NCBI RefSeq assembly: GCF_000971215.1
Contig: NZ_BBMA01000011.1
Coordinates: 78,974-142,973, forward strand
DNA: 64,000 nucleotides
Direction: 5' to 3'
Origin: Demequina silvatica
GTDB taxonomy: Bacteria > Actinomycetota > Actinomycetes > Actinomycetales > Demequinaceae
Shown here: positions 15,997-26,074 of the stretch, piece by piece
How positions within the stretch are numbered: the stretch's first letter is position 1
Layout: each line of letters begins with the position of its first letter
Translations under genes and position numbers: made by a program
Notes under the pieces: model-generated
What the model was told of the DNA's origin: nothing
The model's input: only the letters and a program-made list of their open reading frames with translations
Databases searched by the model: none

Positions 15997-17616
15997 ATGA
16001 CCGCCACCCTGGACCGGCCCGCGGCGACCACGCCCGCGACCCGCACCGTCCTGCCCGTGTTCATCGGGCTGATGACCGCGATGCTGTTGTCGTCGCTCAG
16101 CCAGACCATCTTCTCGACCGCGCTGCCGACCATCGTGGGCGAGCTCGACGGCGTGGACCACATGCTGTGGGTGACCACGGCGTTCATCCTCGCGTCGACG
16201 GTCGTCATCCCCGTGTACGGCAAGCTCGGCGACCTCATCGGCCGCAAGGGGCTCTTCATCGCGGCGATCTCGATCTTCGTCGCCGGCTCGATCGTCGGCG
16301 GCCTCGCCGGAACGATGGGCGTGCTGATCGCGGCGCGCGCGATCCAGGGCCTCGGCGCCGGCGGCCTCATGATCCTGTCGCAGGCGATCATCGCGGACAT
16401 CGTCCCCGCGCGCGAGCGTGGCAAGTACATGGGGATCATGGGCTCGGCGTTCGCCGTGTCGTCGGTCGCGGGACCGCTGCTCGGAGGGTGGTTCACGGAG
16501 AGCCTCAGCTGGCGATGGGGCCTGTGGATCAACGTCCCGCTGGGCATCGCGGCGATCGCGATGGCGGCGATCTTCCTCCACCCGGCGCCCGCGGAGCGCG
16601 TCAAGCCGCGCCTCGACGTCGCCGGCATGGCGCTGCTGGCGCTCGCGACCTCGGGCATCGTGCTGGTGACCTCGCTCGGCGGACGCACGTACGACTGGGC
16701 GTCGCCCCAGATCGTCGGTCTGATCGCCGTCGCGGTGGTCTCCGCCGTCGCGTTCGTGCTCGTCGAGCGCCGCGCCGCCGAGCCCGTGATGCCGCTCCAC
16801 CTGTTCCGGTCCCGCACGTTCAACCTCACCACGGTCGCCGGCATGTTCATCGGCGTCGGCATGTTCGGCGTGCTGGGCTACATGCCCACCTACCTCCAGA
16901 TGGTCGCGTCCGTCAGCGCCACCGAGGCGGGCCTGCTGCTCGCTCCGATGATGATGGTGATGCTCGTGGCGTCGACCGCGACCGGCTTCATCGTGTCGAG
17001 GACCGGCCGCTACAAGTGGTATCCGGTGATCGGCGCGGCCGTGCTCAGCGCGTCGCTCTACCTGCTGTCGACGCTGACCTCGGACACCGCCGTGTGGGTG
17101 ACGTGCGCGTACCTCGGCGTGCTCGGTCTGGGTCTGGGCATGTCGATGCAGACCATCGTGCTGATGGTGCAGAACGCGTTCCCGTTGACCATGGTCGGCA
17201 CCGCGACCGCAGGCAACAACTACTTCCGTCAGGTGGGGGCGTCGCTCGGCACCGCGATCGTGGGCTCGATCTTCACCACGCACCTGATCAGCCTCCTCGC
17301 CGAGCGGATGCCGGCGGAGGCGCTCGCCGCCGGGGGCGGCACGAACTCGCTGTCGCCCGCGGTCATCGCGGAGCTGCCGCCGCAGATCCACGACATCGTG
17401 GTGAGCGCGTACAACGACGCGCTCACACCCGCGTTCCTGCTGATGGCGCCGCTCGCCGCGGTCGGCGTGATCCTGCTCGCGTTCGTGAAGGAGGTGCCGC
17501 TGCGCACCACCGTCGCGCGGGATGCGGTCGCGGAGTCGCTCGAGATCGACGGCGAGACCCGTGACTACCTCGAGCCCCGGCGTGATGCGGGCGCAGAGGA
17601 CACGGCGCGCGCCTGA
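15997..17616 (+). CDS. MFS drug exporter, DHA2 (14-TM) family, copy 2
   Basis: 539 residues, paralogous along its full length to the exporter just upstream: shared LSQTIFSTALPTIVGELDG, GKLGDLIGRKGLFIAAI, RPLLGGWF-like motif C and the FYRQVGASLG-type segment in the second half. The ATG at 15997 follows AAGGAA by about 5 nt. Unlike copy 1 it has its own promoter and operator, giving independent induction. The leader is about 90 nt. A strong terminator follows the gene. Confidence 0.9.
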   Translation: MTATLDRPAATTPATRTVLPVFIGLMTAMLLSSLSQTIFSTALPTIVGELDGVDHMLWVTTAFILASTVVIPVYGKLGDLIGRKGLFIAAISIFVAGSIVGGLAGTMGVLIAARAIQGLGAGGLMILSQAIIADIVPARERGKYMGIMGSAFAVSSVAGPLLGGWFTESLSWRWGLWINVPLGIAAIAMAAIFLHPAPAERVKPRLDVAGMALLALATSGIVLVTSLGGRTYDWASPQIVGLIAVAVVSAVAFVLVERRAAEPVMPLHLFRSRTFNLTTVAGMFIGVGMFGVLGYMPTYLQMVASVSATEAGLLLAPMMMVMLVASTATGFIVSRTGRYKWYPVIGAAVLSASLYLLSTLTSDTAVWVTCAYLGVLGLGLGMSMQTIVLMVQNAFPLTMVGTATAGNNYFRQVGASLGTAIVGSIFTTHLISLLAERMPAEALAAGGGTNSLSPAVIAELPPQIHDIVVSAYNDALTPAFLLMAPLAAVGVILLAFVKEVPLRTTVARDAVAESLEIDGETRDYLEPRRDAGAEDTARA

Positions 17617-17637
17617 CGGCACGCATCGCGACTTCAG

Positions 17638-17665
17638 GGGCGGGGAGGACAGATCCTCCCCGCCC
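17638..17665 (+). terminator. Rho-independent-type terminator after exporter 2
   Basis: GGGCGGGGAGGA (17638-17649) pairs perfectly with TCCTCCCCGCCC (17654-17665) around a CAGA loop, followed by TTCGT. Confidence 0.8.
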
Positions 17666-17679
17666 TTCGTCGTCCCCGG

Positions 17680-17761
17680 GGACGATGCGCACAGGACCTC
17701 CGTACCTGGCCTCCCTCCACAGATCCCGGCCCGGCAGGGGCGGCCGACCCGCGCATCGTCC
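17680..17761. repeat. Inverted pair of the 10-mer family upstream of yraN
   Basis: GGACGATGCGC (17680-17690) and its exact complement GCGCATCGTCC (17751-17761) face each other across 60 bp in the gap between exporter 2 and yraN. Confidence 0.8.
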
Positions 17762-17784
17762 ACCGTGGATCGCGGAGGTGGGCG

Positions 17785-18141
17785 ATGGCGGTCAAGGACG
17801 AGGTGGGCCGGTACGGCGAGGAGCTGGTCGCGCGGCGGCTGGTCGCGGACGGCTGGGAGGTGCTGGCGCGGAACTGGCGGTGCGCGCACGGCGAGGTCGA
17901 CATCGTGGCGCGCGACGGCGACGAGGTGGTGTTCGTCGAGGTGAAGACGCGCCGGTCCGACGCGTTCGGGGGCGCGCTCGCGGCCGTGACCGTGCGCAAG
18001 GTGCGCCGGCTGCGGCTGCTCGCGGGGGAGTGGCTCGCGGAGCAGTCGCGCGGGTGGGCGGGGGCGCGCATCGACGTGGTGGCGGTGACGCTGCCGCGTG
18101 CGGGAGCGGCGGTGCTCGAGCACGTGAGGGGGATCGGGTGA
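17785..18141 (+). CDS. yraN: YraN/UPF0102-family putative endonuclease
   Basis: 118 residues with the Holliday-junction-resolvase-like nuclease core: GRYGEELVARRL, GEVDIVARDGDEVVFVEVKTR (acidic residues and the EVK of a PD-(D/E)xK site). The biological role is not established; it is regularly found beside comM and dprA. GGAGGT lies 7 nt upstream of the ATG. It overlaps comM (GTGA). Confidence 0.92.
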   Translation: MAVKDEVGRYGEELVARRLVADGWEVLARNWRCAHGEVDIVARDGDEVVFVEVKTRRSDAFGGALAAVTVRKVRRLRLLAGEWLAEQSRGWAGARIDVVAVTLPRAGAAVLEHVRGIG

Positions 18142-19646
18142 TCGGGCGGTGCCGGTCCGTGGTCCTCACGGGCCTCGCCGGGCACGTGATCGACGTCGAG
18201 GCGCACGTGGCGCAGGGGCTGCCCGCGTTCACCATCGTGGGGCTGCCCGACGCGTCGCTCGCGGAGGCGAAGGACCGGGTGCGCGCCGCCGTCGCCTCGT
18301 CCGGCGTGGAGTGGCCGCGCCGGCGCATCACGGTGAACCTGTCGCCCGCGTCGCTGCCCAAGTCGGGTCCGGCCACCGATCTAGCCATCGCGATCGCGGT
18401 GCTGGCGGCGGCGCGGACCGTCGAGCCGGGCCGCGTGCGCGAGGCGGTGTTCCTGGGCGAGCTGGGGCTCGACGGCCGGGTGCGGCCCGTGCGGGGAGTG
18501 CTGCCCGCGGTCGCCGCCGCGGTCGAGGCGGGCAGCACCGAGGTGGTGGTGCCGGCGGGGAACGCCGCGGAGGCGCGGCTGGTCAAGGGCGCCCGCATCG
18601 ACGGCGCGATCGCGCTGGCGACGGTGCTGCAGCGGCTGGGCGCGGACGCGCGTCCCACCTCGCTCCAGCCCGTGCGGGCGCCGCTCACGCGGGTCACGCG
18701 CGGCGATCCGCCCGACCTCGCCGACGTGCGCGGGCAGGCGGCCGCCCGGGTGGCGGTCGAGGTGGCCGCGGCGGGCGGGCATCACCTGCTCATGGTCGGC
18801 CCGCCAGGGGCGGGGAAGACCATGCTCGCGGAGCGGCTGCCGGGGATCCTGCCCGACCTCGAGGACCGGGAGGCCGTGCGGGTCACGGCGGTCCACTCGC
18901 TCGCGGGCACGTTCGACGCATCCGAGGGCCTCATCAGGCGGCCGCCCTTCGAGGCGCCGCACCACACCGCGTCCTCCGCCGCGATCGTCGGAGGCGGCTC
19001 GGGGATCGCTCGGCCCGGCGCGGTGTCGCTCGCGCACGCGGGGGTCCTGCTGCTCGACGAGGCGCCGGAGTTCCCCACGCGCGTGCTCGACACCCTCCGC
19101 CAGCCGCTCGAGCGCGGGGAGATCGTGCTCCATCGCGCGCACGGCGCGGCCCGCTACCCGGCGCGCTTCCAGCTCATCCTCGCCGCCAACCCATGCCCGT
19201 GCGGGAGGTTCGCCGGGTCGGGGGAGGCGTGCTCCTGCACGTCGATCGCGCGGCGACGGTACCTCGGCAGGCTGTCCGGGCCGCTGCTGGACCGCATCGA
19301 CATCCGCGTGCACGTGGGGGCGGCAGCGCGGTCGGACCGCCCCGGGGAGCCGAGCGCTACCGTCGCCGCGCGGGTCGCGCAGGCGCGCGCCGCGGCGCGG
19401 GAGCGGCTCGCGCCCCATGGATGGTCCGTCTCCTCGGAGGCCTCCGGGGCGTGGCTGCGCGCCGTCACGTCGCGATCCGCGTGCGCCGGGCTCTGGGCGG
19501 CGGTGGACAGGGGAGCGCTGTCCGCGCGCGGCTTCGACCGCGCGCTACGCCTCGCGTGGACCCTCGCCGACCTCGAGGGCGTCACCTCTCCGAACGCCGG
19601 GCACGTCGCCGAGGCGCTCGCTCTCCGCCAGGGGTTCGAGGCATGA
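18138..19646 (+). CDS. comM: YifB/ComM-family AAA+ ATPase (Mg-chelatase-like)
   Basis: 502 residues. The N-terminal ChlI/Lon-like domain (TVNLSPASLPKSGPATDLAIAI) is followed by an AAA+ module with Walker A GPPGAGKT near 221-228, Walker B LLLDEAPEF and a Cys-rich NPCPCGRFAGSGEACSC insert. The C-terminal Mg_chelatase_C domain completes it. In Vibrio and other competent bacteria ComM is a branch-migration helicase acting during natural transformation. Starts and stops overlap on both sides (yraN, dprA), so this is one operon. The presence of comM does not prove competence, since the family is widespread. Confidence 0.93.
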   Translation: MIGRCRSVVLTGLAGHVIDVEAHVAQGLPAFTIVGLPDASLAEAKDRVRAAVASSGVEWPRRRITVNLSPASLPKSGPATDLAIAIAVLAAARTVEPGRVREAVFLGELGLDGRVRPVRGVLPAVAAAVEAGSTEVVVPAGNAAEARLVKGARIDGAIALATVLQRLGADARPTSLQPVRAPLTRVTRGDPPDLADVRGQAAARVAVEVAAAGGHHLLMVGPPGAGKTMLAERLPGILPDLEDREAVRVTAVHSLAGTFDASEGLIRRPPFEAPHHTASSAAIVGGGSGIARPGAVSLAHAGVLLLDEAPEFPTRVLDTLRQPLERGEIVLHRAHGAARYPARFQLILAANPCPCGRFAGSGEACSCTSIARRRYLGRLSGPLLDRIDIRVHVGAAARSDRPGEPSATVAARVAQARAAARERLAPHGWSVSSEASGAWLRAVTSRSACAGLWAAVDRGALSARGFDRALRLAWTLADLEGVTSPNAGHVAEALALRQGFEA

Positions 19647-20791
19647 CATCCGACGCCGCGCTCGTGTGGAGCGCCATCGCGGAGCCCGACGACGCCCAGG
19701 CACGGTGGCTGGTCGCGCTGCTCGGCCACGAGGAGGCGCTCGCGTGGGTGCAGGCCGCGGCGGAGGACGCCGTGAGCGCCACCGTCGCGCTGGCCGCAGT
19801 CCCGAGCGACGTCGACCGCGTCATCGCGGCGCTGGGCCGGTGGACACCCCGGCTCGCCGCCGCGACCCCCGAGCGCCTGCGCGAGCTCGCCGCACGCACG
19901 GGCGCGCGGATCCTCACCGCCGAGGACCCTGGTTGGCCCGCCGCCATGGACGACCTCGCCGGCGACGCCCCGCACGCGCTCTGGGTGAGGGGCGAGGCGG
20001 ACCTCGACGCCGCGTGGCGGCGGTCTGTCGCGGTGGTGGGCGCACGGGCCGCGACGGCCTACGGCGAGCATGTGGCCGCGGAGATCGCCGCCGTCGCCGC
20101 GGACCGGGGGGTCACGGTGATCAGCGGCGGCGCGTACGGCATCGACGTGGCCGCCCATCGGGGCGCGCTCGCGGCCGGCGGCACCACGCTCGCGGTGCTC
20201 GCCGGCGGCGTCGACCGGCTCTACCCGGCGGGCAACGCCGCGCTGCTCGAGCGCGTGATCGCGACGGGCGCGGTGATCAGTGAGCAGCCGCCGGGCTTCG
20301 CGCCGCACCGCCAGCGCTTCCTCAGCCGCAACCGCCTGATCGCGGCCGCGCGGGCGACCATCGTGGTGGAGGCCGCGCACCGCTCGGGGGCGCTCAGCAC
20401 CGCACGGCATGCGGGCGCGATGGTCCGGACCGTGGGTGCGGTCCCCGGGCCGGTGACGTCCGCCTCGTCCGCCGGGTGCCTGAGGCTCATCAAGAGCCAC
20501 GAGGCGGAGATCGTGGTCTCTCCCGTGGACGCGCTCGACCTCGCGGTGCCCATCGGCGAGGAGGTCGAGGAGGAGGTGCCCGCGGCCGGCGGGCCCGAGT
20601 TCGCCTCGCGCGCCGAGCGTCAGGCGTACGGCGCGATCCCGCGACGTGGCGCGCCCGTGCCCGTGCTCGCGATCGCCGCGGGACTCACCGACAAGGAGGC
20701 GAAGGAGGCGCTCGCCGGGTTGGCGGGCCGTGGGCTCGTCCGCGCCGTGCGCGGGGTGTGGACCAGGACCGCGGAGGCCGGAGCGGCCTGA
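19643..20791 (+). CDS. dprA: DNA-processing protein DprA
   Basis: 382 residues. The Rossmann core has VAVVGARAATAYGE, GGAYGIDVAAHRGAL, GGVDRLYPAGN, SEQPPGFAPHRQRFLSRNRLIAA and VVEAAHRSGALSTARHA. A C-terminal winged helix (DprA_WH, about 320-375) follows an acidic linker, and an N-terminal SAM-like region precedes the core. DprA loads RecA on incoming single-stranded DNA in transformation and is also kept in non-competent bacteria. It overlaps comM by ATGA. It is of added interest because this window is full of an uptake-sequence-like repeat. Confidence 0.94.
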   Translation: MTSDAALVWSAIAEPDDAQARWLVALLGHEEALAWVQAAAEDAVSATVALAAVPSDVDRVIAALGRWTPRLAAATPERLRELAARTGARILTAEDPGWPAAMDDLAGDAPHALWVRGEADLDAAWRRSVAVVGARAATAYGEHVAAEIAAVAADRGVTVISGGAYGIDVAAHRGALAAGGTTLAVLAGGVDRLYPAGNAALLERVIATGAVISEQPPGFAPHRQRFLSRNRLIAAARATIVVEAAHRSGALSTARHAGAMVRTVGAVPGPVTSASSAGCLRLIKSHEAEIVVSPVDALDLAVPIGEEVEEEVPAAGGPEFASRAERQAYGAIPRRGAPVPVLAIAAGLTDKEAKEALAGLAGRGLVRAVRGVWTRTAEAGAA

Positions 20792-20896
20792 TCAATCGGA
20801 CATTCCCGTACATACCTGGCGTGATGCAAGTGGGTGATGTGACAAATGTGACTGAAGGTATTGATTTGACGTGTGAGACGGTGCCATGGTGTCGCC
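20792..20896 (+). promoter_or_regulatory. AT-rich promoter region upstream of xerC
   Basis: This 105-bp gap is much richer in A/T than its surroundings. It holds a direct repeat ATGTGAC twice (20837-20843 and 20847-20853) and TTGATT (20861-20866) placed 18 bp before CATGGT (20885-20890), which lies 6 nt before the xerC ATG. This is the most likely promoter for xerC and the sigma factor. Confidence 0.45.
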
Positions 20897-21826
20897 ATGA
20901 CCAGCACGGACGCCGCCGCGAGCGAGCTGCTCGCCGCCTTCGAGGGGCACCTGCGCCATGAGCGCGGCCTCTCGGGCAACACGGTGCGCGCCTACCTGGG
21001 CGACCTGGTCAACCTCGGCACCCACCTGGGGGTCGATCAGGGCGGGGACCTCGACGCGGCGCTGACCGCCGTCACCCTCGCCGACCTGCGCGCCTGGCTC
21101 GCCGCGATGGACGGCGACGGGCTGAGCCGCACCACGCTCGCGCGTCGCGGCGCGGCGGCGCGCGCGTTCTACGCGTGGGCCGCGGATGCGGACCGGATCC
21201 TCCCGAACCCCGCGCTGCGCCTCGCATCCGCGCGGCCGGCGTCGGTGCTGCCCACCGTGCTCTCCGCGGGCGACGTCGAGACGCTCCTCGACGTGGCGCG
21301 CACCCGCGCCGACGACGGCGACCCCATCCACCTGCGCGACTGGGCCGCCGTCGAGCTGCTCTACGCGACCGGCATGCGCGTGGGCGAGCTCGCGGGGGTG
21401 GACCTGCGCGACGTCGACCTCGACGAGCGGCTCGTCCGCGTGGTCGGCAAGGGCGACAAGGAGCGGGTGGTGCCGTTCGGCATCCCCGCGCAGCGCGCCG
21501 TCATCGAGTGGCTCGAGCGCGGCCGGCCCACGCTCGTGGCCCCGCAGACCGACGCCGCGCTCCTGCTCGGGCGCCGCGGCCAGCGCGTCGACCAGCGCCA
21601 GGTGCGCGAGGCCGTCCACGAGCTGTGCCGGCTCGCCGGGGTCGACGAGGTCGCGCCGCACGCGCTACGCCACACCGCCGCCACGCACCTGCTCACGGGC
21701 GGGTCCGACCTGCGCAGCGTCCAGGAGGTCCTGGGTCACGCGAGCCTCGCCACCACCCAGCGCTACACCCACGTATCCGCAGAACGGCTTCGCGCCGCCT
21801 ACCACCTCGCACATCCGCGCGCCTAG
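20897..21826 (+). CDS. xerC: Tyrosine recombinase XerC
   Basis: 309 residues, typical for XerC/XerD. An N-terminal SAM-like core-binding domain (about 10-100) precedes the catalytic domain with R161 (GMRVGEL), K185, H255 and R258 (HALRH), H281 (GHASLATTQRY) and the nucleophile Y290. Xer recombinases resolve chromosome dimers at dif with FtsK. No integrase-type extra domain, att site or phage genes are nearby, so it is the housekeeping enzyme; XerC rather than XerD is assigned by position near dprA and rpsB. The ATG lies 6 nt after a -10-like box. Confidence 0.85.
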   Translation: MTSTDAAASELLAAFEGHLRHERGLSGNTVRAYLGDLVNLGTHLGVDQGGDLDAALTAVTLADLRAWLAAMDGDGLSRTTLARRGAAARAFYAWAADADRILPNPALRLASARPASVLPTVLSAGDVETLLDVARTRADDGDPIHLRDWAAVELLYATGMRVGELAGVDLRDVDLDERLVRVVGKGDKERVVPFGIPAQRAVIEWLERGRPTLVAPQTDAALLLGRRGQRVDQRQVREAVHELCRLAGVDEVAPHALRHTAATHLLTGGSDLRSVQEVLGHASLATTQRYTHVSAERLRAAYHLAHPRA

Positions 21827-21840
21827 AGGGAGACGCCATC

Positions 21841-22665
21841 ATGTCCGAGCTCAACGCCCTGCTCTCCGAGACCGAACCCGAGGCACCCGTCGCCGTGCGG
21901 GGGCCCGCCGGCGCGACCGCCGTGTGGTGGGAGATGTACGCCGCCGACGGCCCCGACCGCGCCGCCGCCCGCGACGCGCTCATCACGCATTACGCGCCGC
22001 TCGTGACCCAGGTCGCGACCCGCGTCATCGCAAAGCTGCCCGACACCGTCGAGCTCGCCGACCTCGTCTCGTACGGCATGTTCGGCCTCATCGACGCGGT
22101 GGAGCGCTTCGAGCCCGCGCGCGGCTTCAAGTTCGAGACCTACGCGTCGACCCGCATCCGCGGAGCCATCATCGACGAGCTCCGCGCCGCCGACTGGGTA
22201 CCCCGCTCCGTGCGCTCGAAGGCGCGCACGCTCGAGCACGCGACCCGCCAGCTCGAGCAGGAGCTCCTGGGACCCGTGAGCGACGAGCGCGTCGCCGCTC
22301 ACCTCGGCTGGGACACCGCGGAGGTGCGCACGGTGCGCGCCCAGGTCGCGCTGTCGCACGTCGCGGCCCTCGACGGCATGCCCGCCGAGCCCGACACGCA
22401 GCCCATCCCGACGCTCGGCTCGCCCGCCATGATGCAGGCCTCCACGCGCCTCGAGGCGCGCGAGACCTCAGCCCTGCTCGCGGCCGCGGTGCAGGGGGTG
22501 CGCGACCGCGAACAGGAGGTCCTGCGCCTGTACTACTACGAGAACCTCACCCTCGCGCAGATCGGCGAGATCCTGGGCGTCACCGAGTCCCGGGTCTCGC
22601 AGATCCACTCGGCGGCGGTGAAGAAGCTCCGCGAGTCGCTGATCCGGACCGGCGCATTCAACTGA
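21841..22665 (+). CDS. WhiG/FliA-type sigma factor (sigma-28 family)
   Basis: 274 residues with regions 2 (LADLVSYGMFGLIDAVERFEP, FKFETYASTRIRGAIIDELRAADWVPRSVR), 3 and 4 (REQEVLRLYYYENLTLAQIGEILGVTESRVSQIHS). The DWVPRS segment is diagnostic of FliA/WhiG factors. In Streptomyces WhiG starts spore formation and lies in the same place before rpsB; in motile actinobacteria the relative drives flagellar genes. Which applies here cannot be told, since no flagellar or sporulation gene is in view. AGAGGGAGA precedes the ATG. The 3' end overlaps the convergent M23 gene by 8 bp. Confidence 0.9.
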   Translation: MSELNALLSETEPEAPVAVRGPAGATAVWWEMYAADGPDRAAARDALITHYAPLVTQVATRVIAKLPDTVELADLVSYGMFGLIDAVERFEPARGFKFETYASTRIRGAIIDELRAADWVPRSVRSKARTLEHATRQLEQELLGPVSDERVAAHLGWDTAEVRTVRAQVALSHVAALDGMPAEPDTQPIPTLGSPAMMQASTRLEARETSALLAAAVQGVRDREQEVLRLYYYENLTLAQIGEILGVTESRVSQIHSAAVKKLRESLIRTGAFN

Positions 22666-23176
22666 CGGCCTCCGCCAGCGGCAGCAGCACCACCGGCCCG
22701 AAGCCCTCGAGTAGGTCGAGCGGGTCCACGTAGACACCGTCGACGCGCACGCCCCAGTGCAGGCACGTCGCGGGTGCGCAGTGGCCCGGATCCTCGCCCA
22801 CCACCGCGAACGCCTCGCCGCGCGCCACCGCCGTGCCCGCCGGGGGAGCGTCGGAGACCGGCTCCAGGGACGTCACCACCCCGCCGCCGTGGTCCACGGT
22901 GACCACGCCGCGATCCACCACGCGCCCCGAGAACGCCACCACCCCGTCGCCGGGCGCGACCACCACCTGGCCCACGGCCGCGAGCAGGTCGACGCCGCGA
23001 TGCCCCGACGCCCACGGCGCCGCCGGGGCCACGAACAGCGCGTCCGCGCGCAGGGGCGCGACGGGCGCCGTAAGCACCGGCGCCTGACCGTCAGGCGTGG
23101 CCGCGGAGGCTCCCGCGGCGCCCATCAACGCGCACGCCGCCGCGAGCGTCGCGAGGGCCCGCAGGTACCGTGTCAT
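22658..23176 (-). CDS. Secreted M23-family metallopeptidase
   Basis: 172 residues from the ATG at 23176, whose product begins with a clean signal peptide (MTRYLRALATLAAACALMGAAGASA). The LytM domain has the zinc motifs HRGVDL and HWGV (standing for HxxxD and HxH), with GDGVVAFSG between. It would cut peptidoglycan cross-links outside the cell or act as an inactive activator. A longer upstream frame exists but lacks an export signal. An M23 gene between whiG and rpsB is conserved in actinobacteria. Its tail overlaps that of the sigma-factor gene. Confidence 0.88.
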   Translation of the reverse strand: MTRYLRALATLAAACALMGAAGASAATPDGQAPVLTAPVAPLRADALFVAPAAPWASGHRGVDLLAAVGQVVVAPGDGVVAFSGRVVDRGVVTVDHGGGVVTSLEPVSDAPPAGTAVARGEAFAVVGEDPGHCAPATCLHWGVRVDGVYVDPLDLLEGFGPVVLLPLAEAVS

Positions 23177-23512
23177 GCGGTCGATCCTGGTCCCGCACGC
23201 GTCCCCGCGCGAGCCCCGCCGGGCCTCCTGTGGACGGCCGGCTCGACGTGTGGGGCTGGGGACATCACGATGGTTCGCGCCGGGCCCCTCCCTCCGGTAC
23301 GATTGACCCCGCATCCGGCATGCCCGGATGACGTCGCGCGTCACACGGCTCCCGCGAGGGAGACGCCGGAAGGGCGAGGTCCGAGCAATCGGTGCCCGAC
23401 CGCGGTGGCGCCAGGGATGTGAGCCGTCCGGCCCGCATCGTCAACCGAAACCGGCACCCGCCAGGGTGCCACGAATGAAGGCACGCGCCGCGCGCGTGCG
23501 AAAGGAAGTGCC
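23177..23512 (+). promoter_or_regulatory. rpsB promoter and long leader (336-bp gap)
   Basis: TTCGCG (23274-23279), 18 bp, TACGAT (23298-23303) is the best promoter; the same -35 and spacing recur before rpsO. Transcription would give a leader of about 200 nt that starts with a hairpin CATCCGG (23312-23318) / CCGGATG (23324-23330). The length suits autogenous control by S2, but I recognise no known leader motif. A one-mismatch 10-mer copy is at 23434. The left 100 bp hold the M23 gene's upstream region; I see nothing else. Confidence 0.5.
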
Positions 23513-24388
<876 letters not shown>

Positions 24389-24399
24389 GGACGCATCAC

Positions 24400-25239
24400 A
24401 TGGCGAACTACACCGTTGCGGACATCCAGGCGCTCCGCGAGCGCACGGGTGCCGGCATGCTCGACGTGAAGAAGGCGCTCGACGAGGCGGACGGCAACGT
24501 CGACAAGGCCGTCGAGATCCTTCGCGTGAAGGGCCTCAAGGGCGTCACCAAGCGTGAGGGCCGCTCGGCCTCCGAGGGCCTCGTCCTCGCGTCGATCACG
24601 GACGCCGACGGCGGCCAGGTCGGCACGCTGCTCGAGCTCAACTCCGAGACCGACTTCGTTGCGAAGAACGAGAAGTTCATCGCGCTCGCGGAGAAGGTCC
24701 TGGACGCCGTGGTCGCGGCCGGCGCGTCGAACGCCGAGGAGGCCCTCGCGGCCGACCTCGACGGCGAGACCGTCAAGGACGTCATCGACGCCAACGCGGG
24801 CGTGCTCGGCGAGAAGATCGTGCTGCGTCGCGTGGCGCGTGTCGAGGCCCCGGTCGTGACCGAGTACCTCCACCGCACCAACAAGGACCTCCCGGCCCAG
24901 GTCGGCGTCCTCGTGGGCACCGACGCCGCGGCCGCCCCGGTGGCCAAGGACGTCGCGATGCACACCGCGGCGTACTCGCCCGCGTACCTCACCCGTGAGG
25001 ACGCGCCGGAGGAGACCGTCGCCAACGAGCGTCGCGTCGCCGAGGAGGTGTCGCGCGCCGAGGGCAAGCCCGAGGCCGCGCTGCCGAAGATCATCGAGGG
25101 CCGCCTCAACGGCTGGTTCAAGGAGAACGTGCTGCTCGAGCAGGCGTTCGCCAAGGACCCGAAGACCACGGTCGGCAAGGTCGTCGCGGAGACGGGTGGC
25201 GACGTGGTCGCCTTCGCCCGCTTCCGTGTGGGAGCCTAA
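24400..25239 (+). CDS. tsf: Elongation factor Ts
   Basis: 279 residues. It is the guanine-nucleotide exchange factor for EF-Tu. The N-terminal UBA-like helix bundle [24 protein letters not shown] and the core EF-Tu-contact motif [14 protein letters not shown] (about 78-91) are intact. It begins 11 nt after rpsB. Confidence 0.98.
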   Translation: MANYTVADIQALRERTGAGMLDVKKALDEADGNVDKAVEILRVKGLKGVTKREGRSASEGLVLASITDADGGQVGTLLELNSETDFVAKNEKFIALAEKVLDAVVAAGASNAEEALAADLDGETVKDVIDANAGVLGEKIVLRRVARVEAPVVTEYLHRTNKDLPAQVGVLVGTDAAAAPVAKDVAMHTAAYSPAYLTREDAPEETVANERRVAEEVSRAEGKPEAALPKIIEGRLNGWFKENVLLEQAFAKDPKTTVGKVVAETGGDVVAFARFRVGA

Positions 25240-25304
25240 GCCTCGAGGCATCAGCACCACCCCATAAACGAGCAAGGCGCGGCGCGCCGTCAGGAGGTTC
25301 TTCC

Positions 25305-26051
25305 TTGTCCGAGACCAGCGATCTGATCAAAGGCAAGGAAGCCCCGGCGGCGCGCCGCGTGCTTCTCAAGCTCTCCGGCGAGATGTTCGGCGGAGGCCAG
25401 CTGGGCCTCGACCCCGACGTGGTGAGCCGCGTCGCCCGCGAGATCGCCGACGCGGTCCGCCAGGGCGTCCAGGTCGCCGTCGTCGTCGGTGGAGGCAACT
25501 TCTTCCGCGGCGCGGAGCTGTCCGAGCGCGGCATGGAGCGCTCGCGCGCCGACTACATGGGCATGCTCGGCACCGTGATGAACGCCCTCGCGCTGCAGGA
25601 CTTCCTGGAGCAGGCCGGCGTCACCACGCGCGTCCAGACCGCCATCACCATGGGCCAGGTCGCCGAGTCCTACCTGCCGCTGCGTGCCATCCGCCACATG
25701 GAGAAGGGCCGCGTCGTCATCTTCGGCGCGGGCGCCGGCATGCCGTACTTCTCCACGGACACCGTGTCGCTCCAGCGTGCGCTCGAGACCCGCTGCTCCG
25801 AGGTGCTCATGGGCAAGAACGGCGTCGACGCGGTCTACACCGCGGACCCGCGCAAGGACCCCGACGCCGAGCGCCTGGAGACCGTCACCTACGCGGAGGC
25901 GCTGCAGAAGCGCCTCGCGGTGATGGACGCCGCCGCGTTCTCCCTCGCGATGGACAACCGCATGCCCATGCAGGTGTTCGGACTCGACACGCCTGGAAAT
26001 GTGACTCGTGCCCTGCTCGGTGAGAGAATCGGAACCCTGGTGACGGCCTGA
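25305..26051 (+). CDS. pyrH: UMP kinase
   Basis: 248 residues of the amino-acid-kinase fold; phosphorylates UMP to UDP. Motifs are [12 protein letters not shown] (phosphate loop), [43 protein letters not shown] and [17 protein letters not shown]. The start is TTG at 25305 with AGGAGG at 25292-25297; a 17-residue N-terminal tail precedes the core. Confidence 0.97.
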   Translation: MSETSDLIKGKEAPAARRVLLKLSGEMFGGGQLGLDPDVVSRVAREIADAVRQGVQVAVVVGGGNFFRGAELSERGMERSRADYMGMLGTVMNALALQDFLEQAGVTTRVQTAITMGQVAESYLPLRAIRHMEKGRVVIFGAGAGMPYFSTDTVSLQRALETRCSEVLMGKNGVDAVYTADPRKDPDAERLETVTYAEALQKRLAVMDAAAFSLAMDNRMPMQVFGLDTPGNVTRALLGERIGTLVTA

Positions 26052-26074
26052 CGTCGCACCGTAAGGAGACAAGC

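Noticed and set aside
13755..16862. Very long open frame on the minus strand across tetR and both exporter genes
   Set aside because: It runs antisense to three clear genes, has no start signal, and reads as the low-complexity Arg/His/Ala protein expected from high-GC third positions.
20897..21826. Phage or integron integrase
   Set aside because: Length, neighbours (dprA, whiG, rpsB) and lack of att sites or phage genes fit housekeeping XerC.
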